From Cellvibrio sp. 79 (lineage in GTDB: Bacteria > Pseudomonadota > Gammaproteobacteria > Pseudomonadales > Cellvibrionaceae), in NCBI GenBank assembly GCA_003056245.1, contig MVDH01000005.1:173317-237316 (forward strand): a stretch of DNA of 64,000 bases, given 5' to 3'. Shown here piece after piece: positions 55,456 through 63,980 of the stretch. Made by a program: the position numbers and the translations under genes. The notes below the pieces were generated by a model. The model searched no databases, was not told where the DNA came from, and was given only the letters and a program-made list of their open reading frames with translations. The first letter of the stretch is position 1. Each line of letters starts with the position of its first letter.

Positions 55456-58320
55456 TTAACGGGCGTCGTAGACGAGGGTGAAATCCACAGGGACTGCCTT
55501 GCTGATCGAGGCAATTCCCACGGCGGCACGCAAGGCTTCAACACCTTCCGTCAACCCGTAATCCGGCGCGCTGATGAGTACTGGCGTGATGTTTTGTACC
55601 AACACCCGCGAGTCAGTCAGTTTCTGGACGGAAACCCGGGTCGCTACCGGTTGGGTTGCGCCGTGTAAATCCAGGTTGGCGGTGATGTTGATTTCGCTGG
55701 TAGTGCCGACCGCAAGGTTGGCGATCAAGCCCGTCGGTAAAGTCAGCGATACCGTCGCGGTGGGGAAGGTCGATACCTGGAATAACAGGTCGCGCATCCG
55801 CTGATCGCGCAGTGCGATACCGGTATTGACGGTGGCTAAATCAATCGCCAGCGTCGCCACACCGGCACTGTTGATGCCGCCCGATAATTGCGTGAAGTTA
55901 TGCACTTCAACCACATGGGTATTTTTGGTGGTGACGAAGTTGAGGTAAGACGCCGCTGCATCCAAAGTCCATGCGTTGCTGATAGCTGAAGAACTACTGC
56001 TGCTGGACACAAGGCTGCTTGATGACGAACTGGCCACGATGGAGCTGCTGCTGATACTGGACGAGGCGAGGCTGCTGCTTGATGGCACCACGATTACGCT
56101 GGATGAAGAGCTGCTCACCGCAGATGAACTGGTGCTGCTGGAACTGCTCGACGTGTTACAGCCGATACGCTCACTGCCCACGGCCACATCGTCCAGCCAA
56201 CCTTCAACGCCGCTGCTTTGCTGGTAGGTTCTTAAGCCAAAGCCCAACCAATCCAGTGTTGCGGGAACCGGGGCAAATCCCGGCAGGTTGGTGGAATTGG
56301 TTTGGGTACCGTTGCGGGTGAAGGCGAGTTCGGTACCGTTGCGGAAGAAACGATAGGTTTGGGTTTGGTTATCGACGAACCACTCGGTACAAACCCAGGC
56401 GCTGTCGAATTTATACGCGTAAGCCCCCTGCAAGGACACATCACCCGGCTCAACGTTGTAGAGGTATTGGTGCGCACCGCTGGCTTCCTGGACGGTATCC
56501 ACAAAGCGGAATTCAGCACTGCCACTGCGCGCCGCAACGAAGGTTCCGTGCAGCCAGGTGTTGATGTTGGGCACCGGGGTTTTCATCTTGTAATACAAGC
56601 GGCCCCAATGTTTTCCCGATACGCCCGTCTTCTTGAAATAGCCGGAGTTTGCATAACCGGTGCTGGTGAATTTCACCGAGCGGTTACCGCTGCGCGCTTC
56701 CTGGCCCTGGACAACGTCTATACCGCTACCTTCTTTGGTGAACCCTGTCGGGGTAGTGCCCGGTGTTACATCTTCAAAGTCGAGGCAGAACAGGGTGCCG
56801 TTACCGCAGCCTGAGCCATTGGAATTGGACGATGATGAGCTGCTCGATGGCACTGAGCTTGAACTACGCGAAGACGATGACGGCGCAGAACTGGTGATGA
56901 CATTGCTGTTGTTGGCAATGATCGCGTTGCGGATCAGGGTTCCGGAGGCAGTCAGTTGGGCACTCGTCCAGCCACCGTTGGCGCTAGCGCCGGTGACCAG
57001 GGCGGAAGCACCTTCGGCTTTATCGTTCAGCGCCCAGTTGGCGTGGCTGATGCCATTGGTTTTGAGGAAGCTCAGCCAGGTATTGGTTTCGGATGCGTTG
57101 ACACCGCCGCCGCCATCGGCATTCACTGAACCCCATTCGGTTACAAATAACGCGATGCCGCGGTTCAATGCAGTTTGGGCTTTATCGCGAAGGGATTGTT
57201 TGTGGGTACCCGCGTAGAAGTGCAGGGTGTAAGCGATGTTGCTGTAAGCGGTAATTGGGTCATTCGCCGCGACATCCACGTCCTGCGACCAGTTGGGGGT
57301 GCCGACGATGATCAGGTTGTCCGGGTCAATTGCGCGGATTTCCTTGATCACATCGGTAGCATAAGGCTTGAGAACGCCGCTCCAGGAGATATTCAACGGC
57401 TCGTTGTATACCTCATAAATCACGTTGTTGTAGTTGCCGTACTTGGTCGCCATTTCCTTGAAGAAGGCGATAGCTGCGGCTTTGTTATCCTCGGCGTGGT
57501 GCGTATGCCAATCGATAATCACGTACATGTTGTTGGCAATCGCCGCGTCAATAACGGTAGTCGCGCGGGTTTTGTTGGTGGAATCGGTCAGGTAACCTGC
57601 GGCGTCTTCCACACCCATGGCGACACGCACCAGGTTGGCTTTCCAATCGGACTTCAACCAGGCCACCGCTTGCGCGTTGTAATACTTTTCGCCGCCCCAG
57701 CCGGTGTTGCTCCAGAATAAACTCATACCGGCGAGGTTAGCGGGTTGGCCATTGGCGGTGACTTTGTTGCCTTGTACGACCAGCGGGGCAACACCCTGGT
57801 TGCTACCGTTTGAGGACGACGAGCGGGAGCTGACAACCGCGCTTGAAACGGTACTGGATGCTACCGAAGACGGCGCTACAGAGCTGGCCGGCGTGGATGA
57901 CGTTGTGGTTCCGCAAGCGGCGCCGTTAATCACCGGGATTTCGGCGGGCGCACTTCCCTTGCTGCCCTGGAAACCAAATTCCACCGATTGATTCGGCTGT
58001 AAGTTACCGTTCCAACTGATATTGGTGGCGGTGTAAGGGTTGCTGCCAGTCAGGTTCACATTCCAGCTACTGGTGACCTTGTCGCTGCCGTTGTATTTCC
58101 AGTTGATATTCCAGCCGTTGATTGCGCTGGTGCCGGAGTTGGTGATTTTTAACGTCGCGGTGAATCCGCCGTTCCATTGGTCATTGACCACATACTGGCA
58201 CGCGGCCTGGGTTTGGATGGATAGCGTGGCTATCGCCAGTGAAAAACCTGCCGCACAGAGGGGATTTGTATACCTTCCCCCCAAGCGAGGTTTATTCACA
58301 GAAGCTTGTAAGCTACTCAT
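55456..58320 (-). CDS. Multidomain cellulase: CBM2-GH5-unknown beta domain-YceI
   Basis: 954 residues, secreted (signal to about 40). CBM2 at 41-136 has the full set of exposed Trp (W49, W86, W103) and terminal Cys 41/136. After a Ser linker comes a GH5 (subfamily 2-like) catalytic domain, about 178-470: acid/base E307 in IYEVYNEP, nucleophile E395 in LFVTEWGS, and His residues of WHTHHAEDN. A Ser linker leads to residues 505-721, a Cys-bounded beta-rich domain I cannot assign, beginning CLDFEDVTPG. A long polyserine stretch (723-779) then carries a C-terminal YceI domain (782-954). An endoglucanase ending in a quinone-binding domain is unusual. First gene of an operon with the cytochrome and DUF1552 genes. 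Confidence 0.9.
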   Translation of the reverse strand: MSSLQASVNKPRLGGRYTNPLCAAGFSLAIATLSIQTQAACQYVVNDQWNGGFTATLKITNSGTSAINGWNINWKYNGSDKVTSSWNVNLTGSNPYTATNISWNGNLQPNQSVEFGFQGSKGSAPAEIPVINGAACGTTTSSTPASSVAPSSVASSTVSSAVVSSRSSSSNGSNQGVAPLVVQGNKVTANGQPANLAGMSLFWSNTGWGGEKYYNAQAVAWLKSDWKANLVRVAMGVEDAAGYLTDSTNKTRATTVIDAAIANNMYVIIDWHTHHAEDNKAAAIAFFKEMATKYGNYNNVIYEVYNEPLNISWSGVLKPYATDVIKEIRAIDPDNLIIVGTPNWSQDVDVAANDPITAYSNIAYTLHFYAGTHKQSLRDKAQTALNRGIALFVTEWGSVNADGGGGVNASETNTWLSFLKTNGISHANWALNDKAEGASALVTGASANGGWTSAQLTASGTLIRNAIIANNSNVITSSAPSSSSRSSSSVPSSSSSSSNSNGSGCGNGTLFCLDFEDVTPGTTPTGFTKEGSGIDVVQGQEARSGNRSVKFTSTGYANSGYFKKTGVSGKHWGRLYYKMKTPVPNINTWLHGTFVAARSGSAEFRFVDTVQEASGAHQYLYNVEPGDVSLQGAYAYKFDSAWVCTEWFVDNQTQTYRFFRNGTELAFTRNGTQTNSTNLPGFAPVPATLDWLGFGLRTYQQSSGVEGWLDDVAVGSERIGCNTSSSSSSTSSSAVSSSSSSVIVVPSSSSLASSSISSSSIVASSSSSSLVSSSSSSSAISNAWTLDAAASYLNFVTTKNTHVVEVHNFTQLSGGINSAGVATLAIDLATVNTGIALRDQRMRDLLFQVSTFPTATVSLTLPTGLIANLAVGTTSEINITANLDLHGATQPVATRVSVQKLTDSRVLVQNITPVLISAPDYGLTEGVEALRAAVGIASISKAVPVDFTLVYDAR

Positions 58321-58540
58321 GGTTTCTTCCTCAAAGGTTTGGGCCGATTCGGCCTGGTGTTAACAGATTGCAAAAAATGCTTTTCCCTTGATCCCACAGA
58401 GGCGCCCTGAATACTGCGTGACTGCCGGTGATGCCTTGCCGAAGGTATGGGGTTGAGCTTGTGAAAGAGCCGCGTGCCTTCCCTGGATTTAATGACCGGA
58501 TTTTTTATTGTTTTTGGTTGCGCTAACATTAAAAAGTTTG

Positions 58541-58571
58541 AAAAAAACGCTGCGCAGAAGTATTTCTGCGC
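58541..58571 (-). terminator. Terminator-like hairpin in the presumed GH5 leader
   Basis: GCGCAGAA pairs perfectly with TTCTGCGC over a 4-base loop. On the minus strand seven T residues follow after four bases. It lies about 220 bases upstream of the GH5 ATG, so it could be an attenuator in the mRNA leader. Confidence 0.55.
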
Positions 58572-58956
58572 GCGATAATTGCCGATATCCGGTATTGCCT
58601 GTTGCCATTAAAAAACGACTACTAATCAGCAAAATATCGACAAATTAATGTTTTTATTATGATTTATTAGACTAAATTAAATGGAAACAGACGCAACAGA
58701 GTCGTTCATTCCCGGTTGTTCGTTTAAGTCTTGGCTAAGTCATTTTTTCAAACTGTTATTGTTATGGTTGCGCAAACTTGATTGTTGCGCCGGCAAATCT
58801 AGTACAGGAGATCAACTGCAAGCAATTGGCGGGATGTGTTGCGGGTAGGATTTTTGAAATCTGGTTATAAGTGCAGCTTTACACAGTGGAAGATCGTTAA
58901 AACCCTGTATTTATAAGGGTTAAAAATAATCGAAAGGGAGATTTGTGCTGGATTGT

Positions 58957-58976
58957 TACAAAACGGTTTACAAAAA
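58957..58976. repeat. Direct repeat TTACAAAA, 12-base period
   Basis: Two copies, starting at 58957 and 58969, about one helical turn apart, upstream of the GH5 operon. Possible activator site; short and AT-rich, so chance is possible. Confidence 0.3.
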
Positions 58977-59040
58977 TTATCAGTCCGGCCCCTCCAAATT
59001 ATCACCCATGCCAAAAAACACTCATCAGTAAAAACAACCA

Positions 59041-59070
59041 TAAATAAAAACAGCGCCCGGAGGCGCTGTT
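59041..59070 (-). terminator. Terminator after DUF1552 copy 2 (minus strand)
   Basis: AACAGCGCC pairs with GGCGCTGTT over a 4-base loop; on the minus strand it continues into TTTTTATTTA. Confidence 0.9.
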
Positions 59071-59102
59071 GTGGTGCTGCTAAAAACGAGGTGAATGCCT
59101 GC

Positions 59103-60413
59103 TTACGACCAAACACCAGACAGTGCACCCGCTGAGTAAGCGGTATAACCGGTCAGGCCAATAGCCTGGGCTGCGTTGTCCAGCAGTTGGGTGTGGGTGC
59201 TACCATTCACCACGCGACCACCACGGAACGAACTGCTACCACTTGCCAATAACAGCGGTGCGTCGTTACCGAGGTGAACCTGGCCATTGCCCATATCGCT
59301 CAATTGCACTACCAGGGTGGAATTAAACAGTGGCGCACCGGTTTCATCCGGGGTGGTTTTGAGGATGTTGATCAAGCTGGCAACGCGGCCTTGTAAATAA
59401 GCGCGTTGCGCAATGAACGGTGCATCCTGGCCCACGTGGATGGAGCCGTGGTAAGTGTCGGTGAAACCGGTAGCGGCAAAGTTTCCGCCGTCGGTACCCA
59501 TTTGAATACTCACTACTTTGGTCAGGTTACACGCCATTGCCAAAGCGGCATTGCGTGCTTGCTGGTCAAACAACTGGGTAAAGTGCGCGCCCAACATGGG
59601 GTCTGCTTCGCTGGTGCCGAAGTTATCCCACGCCGGATTAGTGCATGCACCGCCAGTGGTCGTGGTGGAGTTGTTCAAGTCGTTTTTCAATTTCTGGATA
59701 GCGGCAATGTTTTCGTCAACACGCAGTTGCTCCTCGGCAGACAGTTGATTGCGAATCTTGGACAAGGCTGCCAGGTTCACATCATAAATCTTCAACTGTT
59801 GCTGTTGTGCCGTAGAACCGGTGCTGGCACCGCCGGTAAACAAACTGTTGAACACAGTGCGTGGGTTACTCACGTAGGTGGATTGGGTCCAGATATTTAC
59901 TGAAGAAATGGAACAATCCAGCGTAGCGCCAGTTGCCGAGTTGGCAATTACACCCAGACGCAAAGAGCCAAAGCGCGAGGCGGCGCCAATGGCGGACTGT
60001 GCGAGAACGTTATCAACCGTTGTACCGTTGCCATTGAATGCACCCAGTACTCGGAAGGTCAGGCCATGGCCGCCCGCCGCTTCATTGCCAGCAACAATCG
60101 ATGCATTGCTGACGAAGATACAATTTTGCTTGTAGGCGTCCATGGGTTGCGAACATTGCTTCATCACCAGCGCACCATCAGAGCCGGTGGGGGTGAAAGT
60201 TGCAGATGCATGCCCCGGAGTGCCGCCGGGAATAAACACAAACACTACACGCTTGATTTTGTTGGTAGAAGTTTGTGCCTCCGCAAAGCGGCTGGACACC
60301 ACGCCCATAGCCAGGGTGGATGCCTGCAGCACGGGTATGGAGATACCGGTTTTGGCAACAAACTTTAAAAAATTACGGCGCTGTTCATCAGCCATTTTTT
60401 TGAAGTCATTCAT
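59103..60413 (-). CDS. DUF1552 protein with twin-arginine signal (copy 2)
   Basis: 436 residues, paralogue of copy 1. A clear Tat motif, EQRRNFLKFVAKTG, precedes a hydrophobic stretch and a cleavage region near FAEAQ. The DUF1552 core shows IKRVVFVFIPGGTPGHASATF, VSNASIVAGNEAAGGHGLTFR, a middle coiled region (LSKIRNQLSAEEQLRVDENIAAIQKLKNDL) and the late VVQLSDMGNGQVHLGNDAPLLLASG. A later in-frame ATG (residue 7) is also possible. It lies 111 bases after the copy-B cytochrome gene with a strong hairpin between, and ends at a terminator. Confidence 0.86.
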   Translation of the reverse strand: MNDFKKMADEQRRNFLKFVAKTGISIPVLQASTLAMGVVSSRFAEAQTSTNKIKRVVFVFIPGGTPGHASATFTPTGSDGALVMKQCSQPMDAYKQNCIFVSNASIVAGNEAAGGHGLTFRVLGAFNGNGTTVDNVLAQSAIGAASRFGSLRLGVIANSATGATLDCSISSVNIWTQSTYVSNPRTVFNSLFTGGASTGSTAQQQQLKIYDVNLAALSKIRNQLSAEEQLRVDENIAAIQKLKNDLNNSTTTTGGACTNPAWDNFGTSEADPMLGAHFTQLFDQQARNAALAMACNLTKVVSIQMGTDGGNFAATGFTDTYHGSIHVGQDAPFIAQRAYLQGRVASLINILKTTPDETGAPLFNSTLVVQLSDMGNGQVHLGNDAPLLLASGSSSFRGGRVVNGSTHTQLLDNAAQAIGLTGYTAYSAGALSGVWS

Positions 60414-60480
60414 AGTTAAAACCCTTTTTATCCCTTGCCAGTAATTGACTGGCGATTGATGGGAAGAATCTTTTTGTAAA

Positions 60481-60502
60481 GGGCGGGGTGGTTGCCCCGC
60501 CC
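60481..60502 (-). terminator. GC-rich hairpin between the copy-B cytochrome and DUF1552 copy 2
   Basis: GGGCGGGG pairs perfectly with CCCCGCCC over 6 bases. The minus-strand tail is only TTTAC then A-rich, so it is more likely a partial terminator or mRNA-stabilising element than a full stop. Confidence 0.5.
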
Positions 60503-60524
60503 GGATTTTTAGGTTTGCTGACGC

Positions 60525-63500
60525 TTAGAAGTCTTTACGATAGCGAACCGACTTCAAACTACCCAAGCTTTGCAGCATGGCTTTCGGGCTGTTGCTATTA
60601 GCGCTCATTTGCTGGATCAGCGCGGCCACTTCATTGCCGTTAGCTTGCTGCTGTGCAGCAGGCAACGGAATTGGCTTGTCGTCACTACCCACCAGGTTAC
60701 GGTCGAAGTATTTGATGCCAGTACCGAAGGCCATACGGAAGTTGTTTTCCACAAAGCATGAACGCAGTTGTGATAAACCATCCGGAGAAGCAACCAGTTT
60801 CGCACCCAGGTCTTTGGTGCCAGCGAAGGTCAATGACTTGCCATCATCCAGGCTGTTGATGCCATAGAGCGTGCCGTCGTCGTCCTGGAAGGCAACTGAC
60901 AGGTTGTTGTCATCGCGGGTGCGTGGCAGGCCAACCGGGCTGAAGTCTTCAAAACCGAAACCGAGCGGGTTGATGATTTTCAAATGGCAGTTAGTACATG
61001 GGGTCACGCTGGTCAGGAAGTGGTATTCCTGACGTGAAGTCGCAAAACCACCCTGGCTTACTTTCAAGGCTTCAAATGCTTTGGCCTGGTCTTCACGCAA
61101 TTGATCCAGCGCTACACCGGTTGGCGGGTTAGGCACGTCATGGCACAGGAATGAACGGCGGGTGCGAACTGCGCGGATAACCGGTGCCGTTTTCGCGAAA
61201 TGCGCATTGCGTGCGGTGAACGCACCGGACGCCAGCAGGCCACCGCGGTTGGTAGTAGTCACTTTTTGCAACGCTGAACCCGCTGAACCACTCAAACCGT
61301 AGAAGTTGATCAATGCCTGGTTAGCGAAGGTGTACGAGCTGCTGTACAGGTTTGTGAACGGTGCACCATCCAGGAGGACGTCGTTATAGATCGCACGTAC
61401 TTCTTCGAGCATGGATTTCTGTACATCGGCGGTATAGGTCGGATAACGAGCCGGGTCGCGGGCATCGTATGGCAAGCCTTCACCATCTAACCATTGCACT
61501 GCAAAGTTACCGAAATGCTGACGGGCTTTGGTGGTTGCCAGCAGGCGGGTCACTTGCGTGTCGATTTGCGCTTTGGTCCACAGGGATTTGCTATCCGCGG
61601 CCGCCAGCAAGGTCGCATCCGGAGTGCTGCCGGTGTAGGTGAATGCCAGGAAGGATGCGATTTCGTATTGGGTCAATACGTAAGCGGTATCCGGCAATGC
61701 GGTACGGTCAGCCGATGGAATATCGTTAATGCTGATATTGGCTGTTGAATCTACAGTACCCGCACGCAGGTCAGCCACTTTCACACCCATTTCACTGCGA
61801 TACAGGAATTGTGGTGAAGTGAAGATTGCGCGCAACGCCAGTTTCAACGCATCGCTGGTAGTGTTTACGCCCAGGCTGGAAGAGAAGAAGGTCAGGTAGT
61901 TAGTCTTTTCTTCAGCGGTCAACGGACGACGGAATGCACGTTTGGCGAAGTCGGCAACAAATGCATCACCGCAAGCCGCAACGGTTCCGGTACAGGTAGC
62001 AATGCCAGAGAAACCCTTCGCTGCTGCTGCATCGGCAATCTTGCCGGCCAATGACTCATAAGCACGCGCACTGTTTTCAGAGATAGTAGCGCGGGTGTTG
62101 TTAGTGAAACCGTTAACCAGGATATCCGCCGGGATAGATGCCAGGGTCGCTGCATCCAGGGTGGTATTCAGGTTCACACCGGTCAGATCATTGATGCTGT
62201 TGATATATTCGCTTTTGCTCAGGATACGCAATGAACGATCAGCATAAGTTGGTGTACAACTGTCGCCGACACAGATACTGCTTACCGCGCTGGAAGACGA
62301 TGAGCTAACAACAGAGGAGCTGCTGCTGGTCGTTGTTACACGGCCGCGCAGTGACCAGAGGTAAGCCGCAACATCCTGGCAGGCGTTGTTGTTGCAGTGA
62401 CCGAGCATGTTGTCTTTGATGAACAAGGACAGATCCAATGCCGAGTTACCGGTATAGGCTTTGCTCAGATACTTTTCCATGGTGTGGTAGGTAAAGGCAT
62501 TTACGTTGAACTGGATGTTGCCTTCACTGAATACGCCGTCAGCATTGGTGTCTTTGTGGCAACCGCCGCAACCGCCCGAGCCGGTAAAGATAGTTTGGCC
62601 GGTAGTTGCATTGCCGGTAAACCCAGCGGTACTGGAACTGCTTGAGGTCGCTGAAGTAGAGCTACCCGAAGTGGTGGTCGTGCTGTACACCAATGTCAAC
62701 GGTGAGGTTGCCGCTGAAGGAATACTGTCGGTGTAGCTGATGACTTTATAGTCATAGCTGCCGGCAGTGGTGAGTGCATCGGTATAGCTGACGCTGTTAG
62801 CCGCCGTGTTGGTTACCGTCGCCCAACGACCTTCAACACCTTTACGACGAACCAGGAAGCCCGTTTCAGTCGCACTGGCATCAGCCCAGTTCAGGCTTGC
62901 GCCACCGGTTACCGTAGTGCCGCTCAGGCTCAGTGGTGCAGCCGGTGCGGTAGCAAGGCTGATAGCCGGAGTGCTGTTTGGGTTGCTGTTAGTCAGGAAC
63001 ATCTTGAAGTACACAGGTACTTTCTCACCGATGGTGCCCAAACTTGCAATCGCGCGTAAGGCTTCAACGCCGGCAGCCAAATCAAAGTCCGCCGAGTTAA
63101 TAACGATTGGTTTGCGTGGCGAGAAAGAAACACTGCCGCTGGCGTGTTTCACTACCAACGCATCAAATATTACCGATTTCACCACGCCGTGCAGGGTCAG
63201 GTTACCGGTCACTGATTGCGTTGCTGTGCTACCCGCTGCCATGGCTTCAATCGCGGCCAGGTTCAGTTGGGTGGTGAAGTGCAAGCTTGGCAGGTAAGCA
63301 GATTCAAACAGCAAGTTCTGCATGCGTGGATCGCGCGTGGTGTTGGCGGTATTGATGCTGGACAACGGTATTGTCAATGTCGCCTGGCCAGTCGCGGAAA
63401 CAGTACCTTGCAGGGTACTGAAGGTGAAGTTCTCCGGTGTTTCTACCCCGGCAGTGCTCTTCTTCACTGACACGAAGTGGAAGGTGGAGTTGGTCGAATC

Positions 63501-63980
63501 CAATAACCAGCGTGCGGCAACACCGTTATTCACAGAGCTACTACTGCTACTGGCTGGAACCGAGCTAACACTGCTACTGCTGGAAACCGCAGTACCATCA
63601 CAAGATGCACCATTCAGGATAAATGTCGCCGGTGAAGTACCGGGATTGTTTACCAAAAAACCAAAGGATGCAGTACCGTTGGCTGCAAGGTTAGGATTGT
63701 AAGGCGCGTTTTTCACGCACACGTTTTTACCGGTCTGGGTGAAAACACCATCCCACAAGTTGTTGATCACTTCGCTACCGCTAAACGTCCAGCATAATTC
63801 CCAGGAAGTTTTAGCGGCGCCAGTGTTAGTCAACGTTACTTTGTACTGGGCGCCGGAGCCCCAGCTATTCACACTGGTGTAATTCACACTACAAGCACCC
63901 TGCGCATTAACCGCACCGGAAGCCATGATGCCCAGCGCCAGGCTGGAGGAGAGCATCGACAGTTTCAATAATTTTTTCAT
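60525..63980 (-). CDS. Secreted CBM2-YceI-FnIII-cytochrome c-DUF1592 protein (Cbp2D/Cbp2E-like, copy B)
   Basis: 1151 residues, same order as copy A. Signal peptide 1-27; CBM2 30-127 with an extra Cys pair (C63, C88); Ser linker; YceI 156-330; FnIII-like domain 345-432; Ser linker; one cytochrome c domain about 453-546 with C471GGCH and Met in NMLGHC; Ser linker; DUF1587 (DRSLRILSKSEYINSINDLTG), DUF1595 (FAKRAFRRPL), DUF1592 (TSPQFLYRSEMG), DUF1588 with C995TNCH, and DUF1585. It lacks the second cytochrome domain of copy A, so two haem sites against three. The ATG has AGAGAG upstream; its promoter lies outside the window. Likely a cellulose-bound electron carrier. Confidence 0.88.
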   Translation of the reverse strand: MKKLLKLSMLSSSLALGIMASGAVNAQGACSVNYTSVNSWGSGAQYKVTLTNTGAAKTSWELCWTFSGSEVINNLWDGVFTQTGKNVCVKNAPYNPNLAANGTASFGFLVNNPGTSPATFILNGASCDGTAVSSSSSVSSVPASSSSSSVNNGVAARWLLDSTNSTFHFVSVKKSTAGVETPENFTFSTLQGTVSATGQATLTIPLSSINTANTTRDPRMQNLLFESAYLPSLHFTTQLNLAAIEAMAAGSTATQSVTGNLTLHGVVKSVIFDALVVKHASGSVSFSPRKPIVINSADFDLAAGVEALRAIASLGTIGEKVPVYFKMFLTNSNPNSTPAISLATAPAAPLSLSGTTVTGGASLNWADASATETGFLVRRKGVEGRWATVTNTAANSVSYTDALTTAGSYDYKVISYTDSIPSAATSPLTLVYSTTTTSGSSTSATSSSSSTAGFTGNATTGQTIFTGSGGCGGCHKDTNADGVFSEGNIQFNVNAFTYHTMEKYLSKAYTGNSALDLSLFIKDNMLGHCNNNACQDVAAYLWSLRGRVTTTSSSSSVVSSSSSSAVSSICVGDSCTPTYADRSLRILSKSEYINSINDLTGVNLNTTLDAATLASIPADILVNGFTNNTRATISENSARAYESLAGKIADAAAAKGFSGIATCTGTVAACGDAFVADFAKRAFRRPLTAEEKTNYLTFFSSSLGVNTTSDALKLALRAIFTSPQFLYRSEMGVKVADLRAGTVDSTANISINDIPSADRTALPDTAYVLTQYEIASFLAFTYTGSTPDATLLAAADSKSLWTKAQIDTQVTRLLATTKARQHFGNFAVQWLDGEGLPYDARDPARYPTYTADVQKSMLEEVRAIYNDVLLDGAPFTNLYSSSYTFANQALINFYGLSGSAGSALQKVTTTNRGGLLASGAFTARNAHFAKTAPVIRAVRTRRSFLCHDVPNPPTGVALDQLREDQAKAFEALKVSQGGFATSRQEYHFLTSVTPCTNCHLKIINPLGFGFEDFSPVGLPRTRDDNNLSVAFQDDDGTLYGINSLDDGKSLTFAGTKDLGAKLVASPDGLSQLRSCFVENNFRMAFGTGIKYFDRNLVGSDDKPIPLPAAQQQANGNEVAALIQQMSANSNSPKAMLQSLGSLKSVRYRKDF

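Larger units (their letters stand above)
58321..59102. other. 782-base regulatory gap upstream of the GH5 operon
   Basis: No gene is supported. From right to left (direction of transcription): the terminator of the copy-2 DUF1552 gene (59041-59070), a direct repeat TTACAAAA at 58957 and 58969, an AT-rich stretch likely to hold the promoter, a terminator-like hairpin at 58541-58571, and a 13-base palindrome GGCCGATTCGGCC at 58342-58354 shortly before the start codon. The proximal 200 bases are GC-richer than the rest. Confidence 0.55.

Noticed and set aside
55976..56230. Repetitive Ser-codon tracts that look like tandem repeats or a CRISPR-like pattern
   Set aside because: They are polyserine linkers of the GH5 protein, with irregular AGC/TCC-type codon runs; there are no equal-length repeats with unique spacers.
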